Assembly (NCBI GenBank): GCA_964479625.1
Contig: CAYZMS010000028.1
Coordinates: 1 to 48,954 of the forward strand
Direction of reading: 5' to 3'
DNA: 48,954 bases
Origin: CAYZMS01 sp964479625
Lineage (GTDB): Bacteria > Bacteroidota > Bacteroidia > Chitinophagales > Saprospiraceae
Below, in pieces: positions 33,035 to 40,800 of this stretch. A program made the position numbers and the translations under genes. How positions within the stretch are numbered: position 1 is the stretch's first letter; every line of letters begins with the position of its first letter. Under the pieces are notes generated by a model. It was not told where the DNA came from. It was given only the letters and a program-made list of their open reading frames with translations, and made no database searches.

Positions 33035-34144
33035 TCAGCGGGAGTTTTCAGTCAAATTCAGCTTTCCGTTGTCCACCGAAAATATACGAAACCCTCCTTC
33101 TAATTCCGATAAAATCGGAGCCAATCTGGCTTCCTGAGTATCGGTAATAAAAACCTGACCATAGTGTTCAGAACTGATCAATTCCAGAAGTTGCTCCACA
33201 CGGCGGGGATCCAGTTTGTCGAAGAGATCGTCCAATAGCAGAAGAGGGGTGCGTTGGTGCTGCGCGTGTAATAAACGGTATTGCGCCAGTTTTAGAGCGA
33301 GTACAAAAGATTTTAACTGCCCTTGAGAAGCAAATCGCTTCAAAAGTTCACCTTCGAGGCGAAAGCGGAGGTCATCCCGGTGAGGCCCGGCCGTTGTTCT
33401 TTGTAATAAAAGGTCTTTTTCGCGTGCTTCTACCAATTGAACATCCAATGGGCTTTCGGAAAGACTGGAGCGGTATTCCAGTTCGACCTTTTCTGCCTCA
33501 GCCGTGATCTTCCGATGGATGGGATACAGGTAGTTTGATAACTCTAGCACAAAGGCTCGGCGTTTTTCGAATAAATAGGCAGCAGGCCCCGAAAGTTGCT
33601 GATCGTATACCTTGAGTACTTCCGAATCCGTGCCAGGGGTGAATTGTTTGAGCCAGGCATTTCGCTGGCGCAGTATTTTATTGTATTGTAAGAGCTCAGT
33701 GAGGTAGCGATGGTCGAGTTGGCAGAGGGCATTATCCAGAAAGCGACGGCGATCTTCGCTGCCTCCGGTTACGAGTAAGGTATCATCCGGGACGATAAAA
33801 ACAACGCGGATTTGCCCGATATGCTCGTAAAGACGTTCGTAAGCAACCTCATTTCGTTCAAAGGTCTTTCGTTTGCGTGGTTCGACCTTTGCCACTATCT
33901 TTTCTATGCGCCCTTCCAATTGGAAATGTCCTTCCAGTCGAAAGAAGGTTTGTTCTTTTCGAACGACCTGTGTATCTGGCAGGTTAAAGTAGCTTTTGCA
34001 CATGCAGAGGTAATAGATAGCCTCCAGTAAATTAGTCTTTCCCATACCATTCAGGCCGGTCAGCAGGTGGATACCTGTACCACAAGACAGGGACTCGCGT
34101 TCGTAGTTTTTAAAATTGGTAAGTTCCAGGCGCTGGAGGTACAA
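33035..34144 (-). CDS. recF: DNA replication and repair protein RecF
   Basis: 369-residue SMC-like ATPase that helps load RecA at single-strand gaps. It has the family N-terminus MYLQRLELTNFKNYE, the Walker A motif GLNGMGKTN (Gly30-Thr37), the signature region ASQGQLKSFVLALKLAQ and Walker B PLLLLDDLFDKLDPRR, with the D-loop and a final FITDTQ block. Normal length. It is divergent from pdhA and upstream of katG on the same strand, with 125 bases between its stop and the katG start. Confidence 0.96.
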   Translation of the reverse strand: MYLQRLELTNFKNYERESLSCGTGIHLLTGLNGMGKTNLLEAIYYLCMCKSYFNLPDTQVVRKEQTFFRLEGHFQLEGRIEKIVAKVEPRKRKTFERNEVAYERLYEHIGQIRVVFIVPDDTLLVTGGSEDRRRFLDNALCQLDHRYLTELLQYNKILRQRNAWLKQFTPGTDSEVLKVYDQQLSGPAAYLFEKRRAFVLELSNYLYPIHRKITAEAEKVELEYRSSLSESPLDVQLVEAREKDLLLQRTTAGPHRDDLRFRLEGELLKRFASQGQLKSFVLALKLAQYRLLHAQHQRTPLLLLDDLFDKLDPRRVEQLLELISSEHYGQVFITDTQEARLAPILSELEGGFRIFSVDNGKLNLTENSR

Positions 34145-34337
34145 GACTTTGAGTTTTCAAGGAAAAACAAAAATATTTTTTCACACCGCTATTTTCCCCT
34201 TATCTTGGAGCTATTAACGGTAACCATGATGGACCGTTCAAAAAAAAAAACGATCAGGAGGTGATCCAGTTCCCGCTGGGCTTGTTACCATTGTAAACGT
34301 ATTTAAAATACCCACACCGGTAAAATCCAATCACAAT

Positions 34338-35369
34338 ATGGAAACCACCGCAGAAAGAAAAAAGTCCCAAAAGGTTAAAATCGGAAATTATAGCAAAGAA
34401 CAATACCTGGAGTGGTATGAATTAATGCTTCGCATTCGAAAATTTGAAGAACGGGCACTCATGCTCTATGGTCGGCAAAAAATACGCGGGTTCCTGCATG
34501 TATATATCGGACAGGAAGCCGTGGCTGCCGGAATTGAAAGTGCGATTACAAAGGAAGATGCCATTGTTACAGCCTATCGCCAACACGGCACCGCCATCGG
34601 ACGGGGAGTAAGTACAGAGGCTGCCATGGCGGAACTCTTTGGTAAAGCAAGCGGTATTGTACACGGAAAAGGCGGTTCCATGCACTTTTTCAGTAAGGAG
34701 AACCGCTACTTCGGGGGTAATGGAATTGTTGGTGCTCAAATTCCGATCGGTACCGGCATCGCCTTTGCAGAAAAATATCGAAAGACTAAAAACCTCTGCA
34801 TAACGATGTTCGGAGATGGTGCTGCCCGCCAGGGATCCCTGCACGAATCTTTTAATATGGCCATGACCTGGCAGTTGCCTGTGCTTTACATCTGTGAAAA
34901 TAATGGTTATGCCATGGGGACTTCCGTAAAACGCACCAGCAATGTATTGGATCTCTACAAATTGGGACATGCCTATGACATGCCTTCCGAATCGGTGGAT
35001 GGAATGACCCCCGGATCTGTACACGAAGCGGTTTCCAGGGCTGCAGAACATATCCGGGCTGGTAAAGGCCCCTACTACCTGGAAATTAGAACCTACCGCT
35101 ACAAAGGGCATTCTGTTTCTGATCCCGCCAAATATCGCACCAAAGAAGAGGTGCAGGAATACAAGGATCGCGATCCGGTTAAAATTACAGAAACCAATAT
35201 CCTGGAGAATAAGATCGCCCCAGAAGAGGATATTAAAGCGATCAAGGAAAAGGTGAAAAAAGAAATAGACGAGGCCGTGCAATTCGCCGAGTCATCGCCT
35301 TTGCCGGATCCCTCTGAATTGTATTCGGATAATTATTTACAGGAAGATTATCCCTTTATTAAGGATTAA
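34338..35369 (+). CDS. pdhA: Pyruvate dehydrogenase E1 component, alpha subunit
   Basis: 343-residue E1-alpha chain of the pyruvate (or branched 2-oxo acid) dehydrogenase complex, which decarboxylates the substrate with thiamine diphosphate. The ThDP motif GDG-x(~27)-ENN is clear (Gly159-Asp160-Gly161 in MFGDGAARQGSLHESFN, ending ICENNGYAMGT). Phosphorylation-loop-like RTYRYKGHSVSDP and FLHVYIGQEAVAAGIE blocks fit PdhA. No E1-beta, E2 or E3 gene is adjacent, so this subunit is encoded apart, as happens in Bacteroidota. It ends at a strong terminator. The 193-base spacer towards recF shows no exact TAnnTTTG element. Confidence 0.93.
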   Translation: METTAERKKSQKVKIGNYSKEQYLEWYELMLRIRKFEERALMLYGRQKIRGFLHVYIGQEAVAAGIESAITKEDAIVTAYRQHGTAIGRGVSTEAAMAELFGKASGIVHGKGGSMHFFSKENRYFGGNGIVGAQIPIGTGIAFAEKYRKTKNLCITMFGDGAARQGSLHESFNMAMTWQLPVLYICENNGYAMGTSVKRTSNVLDLYKLGHAYDMPSESVDGMTPGSVHEAVSRAAEHIRAGKGPYYLEIRTYRYKGHSVSDPAKYRTKEEVQEYKDRDPVKITETNILENKIAPEEDIKAIKEKVKKEIDEAVQFAESSPLPDPSELYSDNYLQEDYPFIKD

Positions 35370-35437
35370 AATAGCCTTTGCAGTCACTCAAAAACGAGAA
35401 GAGAGTGGATCTTGCAGGGTCAAACTTCCTTTGGCGG

Positions 35438-35480
35438 AAATAAAAGCGACTTTTGCAGCAGGCAAAAGCCGCTTTTATTT
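35438..35480 (+). terminator. Terminator after pdhA
   Basis: AATAAAAGCG/CGCTTTTATT encloses CTTTTGC/GCAAAAG around a 5-base loop, with one mismatch between the stems, and TTTATTTTT follows. This is a strong intrinsic terminator, and it directly abuts the promoter of the next gene. Confidence 0.9.
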
Positions 35481-35481
35481 T

Positions 35482-35489
35482 TATTTTTG
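35482..35489 (+). promoter_or_regulatory. Putative promoter of TPR gene
   Basis: TATTTTTG matches the -7 consensus exactly, 31 bases before the ATG at 35521. The only upstream TTG lies 26 bases away, inside the terminator stem, so the -33 element is unconvincing. Confidence 0.45.
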
Positions 35490-35520
35490 CGTCCTGTTAT
35501 AAACAATCGAATAATTAAAG

Positions 35521-36198
35521 ATGGCGAAAAAGAGAAAACAGCAAAAGGACGATGAAGTCCTGGTGGACATCGTAGAAGTTAGAGATCAGGCACAAGACTT
35601 TTTGGAGGACAATCAAAAAATCCTCTTTGGAGTTTTGGTAGCTTTGGTAGTGGTGGCTGCAGGACTTATCTTTTGGAATTTCAATAAGAAGCAGCGTAAT
35701 GCAACTGCTGTAGAACAAATGGTGGAAGCACAGCGCAAATTCGAACAAGATTCATTTGCCACGGCTTTATCCATGCCCGGTGCCGGATTCCTTGATATTA
35801 TTGATAATTACGGGGGTACCAAAACAGGTAATCTCGCGCATTATTACGCAGGTATTTGTTATCTCAACCTGGGGAAATTCGAAGCTGCGGCCAGTTATCT
35901 GGAAGACTTCAAAGGTAGCGGCAATGTTTCCCCCATAATGAAATGGGGAGTCCTGGGCGATACCTATTCGGAGTTGCAGGAATGGAGCAAAGCAGAGAAT
36001 GCCTACAAAAAAGCAACTACCATTGAGCAAAACGAATTGCTAACGCCCTATTATCTCCGGAAATTGGGATTGTTCTATGAAAATCAGGGTAATCAGGCAC
36101 AGGCTCTAAAGCAATATGAACGGATAAAGGAAGAATTCCCCCAGTCGCCTCAAGGCGTTTCGATCGAAAAATATATCCAACGCGTACAACAGGGGTAG
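35521..36198 (+). CDS. Membrane-anchored TPR protein (YfgM-like)
   Basis: 225-residue protein with a charged N-terminus (MAKKRKQQKDDE), one membrane segment (about residues 33-53, ILFGVLVALVVVAAGLIFW) and TPR-like helices after it. AHYYAGICYLNLGKFEAAASYLEDF and WSKAENAYKKATTIEQ are clear repeats, with a third in LGLFYENQGNQAQALKQYERI. YfgM-like proteins act as envelope chaperone partners; that role is inferred. Bacteroidota genomes often encode this protein beside ribH and recF, as here. Confidence 0.85.
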   Translation: MAKKRKQQKDDEVLVDIVEVRDQAQDFLEDNQKILFGVLVALVVVAAGLIFWNFNKKQRNATAVEQMVEAQRKFEQDSFATALSMPGAGFLDIIDNYGGTKTGNLAHYYAGICYLNLGKFEAAASYLEDFKGSGNVSPIMKWGVLGDTYSELQEWSKAENAYKKATTIEQNELLTPYYLRKLGLFYENQGNQAQALKQYERIKEEFPQSPQGVSIEKYIQRVQQG

Positions 36199-36244
36199 GC
36201 CTTGACGCCCTTTCATTAGAAGCGGGTTAAAAACACTATTACCG

Positions 36245-36763
36245 ATGGCAACGGCATTAAAAAACCTCTCCAGCTATGATGATTCTACGCTACCCTCCGC
36301 CGAACCTTTTAAGTTTGGAATCGTCTTGTCGGAATGGAACCATTCGATCACTCATGCCCTTTACGAGGGATGCCTGGAGACTTTGGAGCAGCATGGTGCT
36401 CTTATAGACAATATAGAATTGATCCGCGTTCCCGGTTCTTTCGAATTGCCAGCAGGAGCCAGACTGCTGCTTGCCCGCCATAAATTAGATGCCTTGATTT
36501 GTCTCGGTTGTGTCATCCAGGGAGAAACCCGCCATAATGAGTATATTAATCAGGCGGTGGCTTCGGGCCTTACTAATCTGAGTATTATGTCAAGTACGCC
36601 TTGTATTTTTGGTGTGCTTACCCCTGATAGCGAAGAACAGGCCAGGGATCGCGCTGGCGGCAAACATGGGAACAAAGGGGTAGAAGCTGCTATAACGGCC
36701 ATTCGAATGGCAGCCCTTAAAAGGGAACTCAAGGAGTCTGAACAGCGTATCGGCTTCCGCTAG
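36245..36763 (+). CDS. ribH: 6,7-dimethyl-8-ribityllumazine synthase
   Basis: 172-residue riboflavin-pathway enzyme condensing the dihydroxybutanone phosphate and the ribitylaminouracil to lumazine. Motifs are WNHSITHALYEGC, VPGSFELPAGARLL, CLGCVIQGETRHNEYI with the catalytic His region, and FGVLTPDSEEQARDRAGGKHGNKG. Normal length. It follows the TPR gene by 46 bases and is probably co-transcribed with it. Other rib genes are not in the window. The product supplies flavin precursors. Confidence 0.96.
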   Translation: MATALKNLSSYDDSTLPSAEPFKFGIVLSEWNHSITHALYEGCLETLEQHGALIDNIELIRVPGSFELPAGARLLLARHKLDALICLGCVIQGETRHNEYINQAVASGLTNLSIMSSTPCIFGVLTPDSEEQARDRAGGKHGNKGVEAAITAIRMAALKRELKESEQRIGFR

Positions 36764-36890
36764 AAGATGGGAATTCGGCTCTTGTAATTGGGGAAGAGTG
36801 CTGTAAGAGATCAATAACAGCAAGAGTCCATAACCGCCGCAGGGGAGGGGACGCTCCCTACGAGCACAGCAGGCTCAAAATACCAAACCT

Positions 36891-37715
36891 ATGACTTACC
36901 ATTTTATTGAGACGGGCTTTTTCAAACTGGATGGAGGTGCTATGTTCGGTGTGGTTCCTAGGCAACTGTGGGAACGTTTGAACCCACCAGATGAAAAGAA
37001 TATGTGCACCTGGTCCATGCGTTGTTTGCTGGTGGAGACCGAGGGTAGAAAAATCCTTATTGATACCGGCATAGGAACCAAACAGGATGCCAAATTTCGA
37101 AAACATTTCGAGCCTCATGGCGAGGATAGCTTGCTTACTTCCCTGGCAGCCCGGAACCTGCGTCCGGAGGACATTACTGACGTCTTTTTAACCCATTTGC
37201 ACTTTGACCATGTAGGTGGAGCCGTTCAATTCGATCCGGATGGCAAATTAATCCCGACCTTCCCAAATGCAGTGTATTGGTCGAATGAAGACCACTACAA
37301 CTGGGCCTACGACCCCAATCCCCGGGAAAAAGCATCTTTTTTAAAAGAAAACTTTGTTCCACTCAAGGATAGCGGGCAACTGGAATTTCTTCCGGTGAAG
37401 AAGGAGGACTTTGAATGGCTGCCCGGGTTCAGGGTTCGTTTTTTATACGGACACACCCACGCAATGATGATACCGATCCTGGAGGTGCATGGCCAAACGG
37501 TAGTATACTGTGCCGACTTGCTTCCATCTACTTTCCATTTGGGGCTCCCTTACGTTATGAGCTATGATGTGCGCCCTCTTGAAACCCTGCGGGAGAAAGA
37601 ACGCTTGCTGAAGGAGGCCTTGGAGGGAAATTACACCCTTCTTTTCGAACACGACCCCAAAACAGCAGCCGGCGAATTACGCCTGGATGAAAAGGGACGT
37701 GTGGTGTTAAAATAA
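36891..37715 (+). CDS. MBL-fold metallo-hydrolase
   Basis: 274-residue metallo-beta-lactamase-fold hydrolase. The metal motif THLHFDHVGG (His102, His104, Asp106, His107) is complete; further ligands are in FLYGHTHAMM and the final His of LLFEHDP. CADLLPSTFHLGLP supplies the bridging Asp. The active site resembles lactonase/quorum-quenching-like and phosphodiesterase-like members, but the substrate is unknown. It stands 127 bases from ribH with no recognisable promoter and converges on the macroglobulin gene through a bidirectional terminator. Confidence 0.9.
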   Translation: MTYHFIETGFFKLDGGAMFGVVPRQLWERLNPPDEKNMCTWSMRCLLVETEGRKILIDTGIGTKQDAKFRKHFEPHGEDSLLTSLAARNLRPEDITDVFLTHLHFDHVGGAVQFDPDGKLIPTFPNAVYWSNEDHYNWAYDPNPREKASFLKENFVPLKDSGQLEFLPVKKEDFEWLPGFRVRFLYGHTHAMMIPILEVHGQTVVYCADLLPSTFHLGLPYVMSYDVRPLETLREKERLLKEALEGNYTLLFEHDPKTAAGELRLDEKGRVVLK

Positions 37716-37739
37716 AAGCCAGATCCCTGAGTTGGTTTT

Positions 37740-37797
37740 ATTGCCTGGCCATCCTGTCCTGAAAATCGGATTTTCCAGGACAGAATAGCCGGGCAAT
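37740..37797. terminator. Bidirectional terminator between MBL and macroglobulin genes
   Basis: A two-part hairpin: outer ATTGCCTGGC/GCCGGGCAAT (one G-T pair) and inner TGTCCTG/CAGGACA extended by AAAAT/ATTTT. A TTTATTTTT run follows on the plus strand. It lies between convergent genes. Confidence 0.85.
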
Positions 37798-37846
37798 TTA
37801 TTTTTGGCGAGAAAGTCGCCTCCGGTTCTAAGACAGACCTATGGGT

Positions 37847-40800
37847 TTATTCGATCTCATCATCTACTACGCTCACCCACTGTCCCATTTCCCGGGCGTA
37901 AATGCTTTTGTCATACATTGCTGAACAGTCTGTACCGGGCAAATAGTACCGCCCCGGATAGGTAGCATTTACCTGAACGGAGTAATAGTGCGTCTTTCCA
38001 GGCCCAAGGTCGAAAAAGGTGTTGACCCGGTCGTCCCGAATATCCTGGTAATCAAATGGATCTGCAGCTGAGTCATTAGTCGTGTCATACATACGGGCAT
38101 TACTGATTTCCCAACCTGATGGAAAGATCTGGGTCAGTGCCAGTTCATCAAAGGTAAAGGGACGTTCGTTGGTGTGCCGTATGCTCACCCTGGCCGTGAG
38201 GTCTGTTCCACGAGGGAGGGCACCTGGATCCAGCACCTCGCCTTCCCGGTTAAAAAATCGGGTTTCTATCGCCAGATAACTGGACCCAGGCTGTTCGTCT
38301 CCCGGGCTGGGTTGTCCTTCAATAGTTAGTTGAACAAATATTTTTTGATTGCCATTGTTTCGGACGGTAATTTGTTCATTACCCTCGGGCTCAGGTAATT
38401 GGATCTGCATGACCGCTTCCTGAGAACCGGCACTTACGGCTTGCCGACCATCCAATTGCCATTCAAACCGGAATGGTTCTGCTGTAGCATCCTCTCCAAC
38501 GTATTTTGCAGCAGCCATGAGCGCATAAGCAACACTTTGCGTACTATGCCACTGGTCGGAGCTGAGTTGAGTGGAGAGATCCATTAGTAATCGTCCCGCC
38601 TGGTCCTGATCGTCGATCTCAAGTAGGGTTTCTAACATCATGGCCTGGTCTCGCAATGCCGAGCCATAGGTATAACTAAGCTCGGTGTAAGGTTCCACCT
38701 TTATAGATTGATCAGCGATCAGCTCACGGGCTACCTCTTTGCGCCCGGCAAGCGCATACGCTGCTGCCAGTCGCCAACGGGCCTGTGGCTCGAGAGCAGA
38801 AACCTCCCGGAGCCGGTTCATGGAGCCCATATCCGGGGATGCTGCAAGTGCCAAAGTATACAAGCGATAAGCTTGCTGTAACTGATGTGCCCTTCGGGTT
38901 CCTCCGCCATAACCGGAGCTGCGCTCATCCCAAAGTCGAGCCGCTTTCTTTTGATGGTTGACAAAGTCCTGGATCATGGTTTCGGGAACGACATACCCCT
39001 GTTTGCGGGCTTCGAGTAGAAAGTGCCCGGCATAGGTGGTAGACCAGGCATCTGTTTGGCCCTGGCCTGGCCAATAGGCAAAGCCACCGGTTCCCGTTTG
39101 GAAAGTTCTGATCCGGTCAATGGCTGCAATTATGTTACGATTGACCTGTTGGGTTTCCGCTTCATCCATTTGGAGTAAACGACCGACATACAGTTGAGGG
39201 AATGCGGAGGAGGTGGTTTGTTCTAGACATCCATAGGGATACCGCAACAGGTATTTCAGGCGTCGGCCAAGGTTTAGAGGGGGAATACCGGAAACCTCCA
39301 GGGTGGCAGACCGGGTACCCTCCATGCCTATGGCTCTAAAATCCTGGCTCCAGTTCGCACCCGCTTCAATTACTCCGCTGTAATTTACCGTATTGAAAGG
39401 GTTGGGGTTTCGAATGGCGATCTCGATTTCCTGACTCGAGTTATGCCCCCCTCCGGTTGCTTCAATGGTAAAACGGGCAATTCCCGTTTGATCTCCGACC
39501 TGCAGGTCAAAACTTACTAATTGATCGCCTGTTTTTTGGATCGAAAGATTTTTACTGGTAGTCGGCATTTTAATAAGGCCGCTGGATTCGCTCAGTTTAA
39601 CCTGTACCCGCTGGATCGCCTCATCACTAACAAAGACATTGACCGGTAGCTGGAGTTGTTCTCCGGGCCCAAGTGTTCGGGGCAGATCGGCAAGCACCAT
39701 GAGCGGGTTTCGAACGGGCACCGATTTGGAGGTAGATCCATAAGCTCCGTCCTGGGCAGCTACGACCATTGCCCTTACGGCCCCTATGTAATTGGGTATC
39801 TCAATATTGTGTACTGCTTTGCTACCTTTTTTCAATTGGAAAGGACCAAGGTGTCGAACGACCGGTTCAAAGCGGTTAGCGGAGTTGCTTACCTCTTCGG
39901 CCAGTGCTCCATCACCACCGATGGTCAATACTCTTTCAAGAGTACCGCTTTGCGTATTGAGCACTTCATTGTAGATATCCCAGGTGTGCACGCCCAGGGC
40001 TTCTCGGGCATAAATGGCGGCATGCGGATCGGGGGTTTGGAAGCGGGTTAACCCTAACAACCCCTCATCCACAAGAGCAATGGTATACGCCATGGGTCTT
40101 CCCTTTGCTTCTTTAACTGTAATACTCGCCGTCTGCAGGGGACGCAACTCCTCAGCCATGGTGATCTCCGGTTCAAGCCTGGTATTGGGGTTTTCCACCT
40201 GGATCGGACTGACCCCATACAGTCGAATGGGCAGATCATTTTCCACTTGACCGTGGGCTTGAATAAGGCTTAGGTGCGCATAGACCGTGGGAGCCATCTC
40301 AGGGGTGATATCAAAGCTTACGGTATTTTCTCCCTGGCTGGTCTCCAGCCATTGCGTGGAAATCACCCGGCTTCCCGTTTCCAGGGAAAGCAAGGCTTTC
40401 CCGTTCTGTCCCGCAGGTATCTTGAGGGTGGCTTTATCTCCAACTACGTATGATTCCTTGTCGGTGGTTAATTGCAAAAGGGAAGCGATCTCATTCATTT
40501 GATCATTATTTTCTTCCCCATACCAGGGGTAGCCGGCATAGAGGTAGCTACCGCTGCAGTGGCCTCCCTCCTCGCACACCCTGATCAGGTAGCGCCCCCA
40601 GTCTTTCGGGTTCAGCTCCCAGGTAGCCTGGCCGTTTTGATCTGTTGTGAGGCTTGCTTTCTCCAAGGCATTGTAATGATTGCTGCTATTGTATCGACTT
40701 ACATAATCCTCTCCTTCATCCCACCACCATCGCCAATCAAGCCGATACATGCCCAGGCTGAGTTTTCGGTTAGGTACCGGGGTGCCGGAGGTGTCGACGG

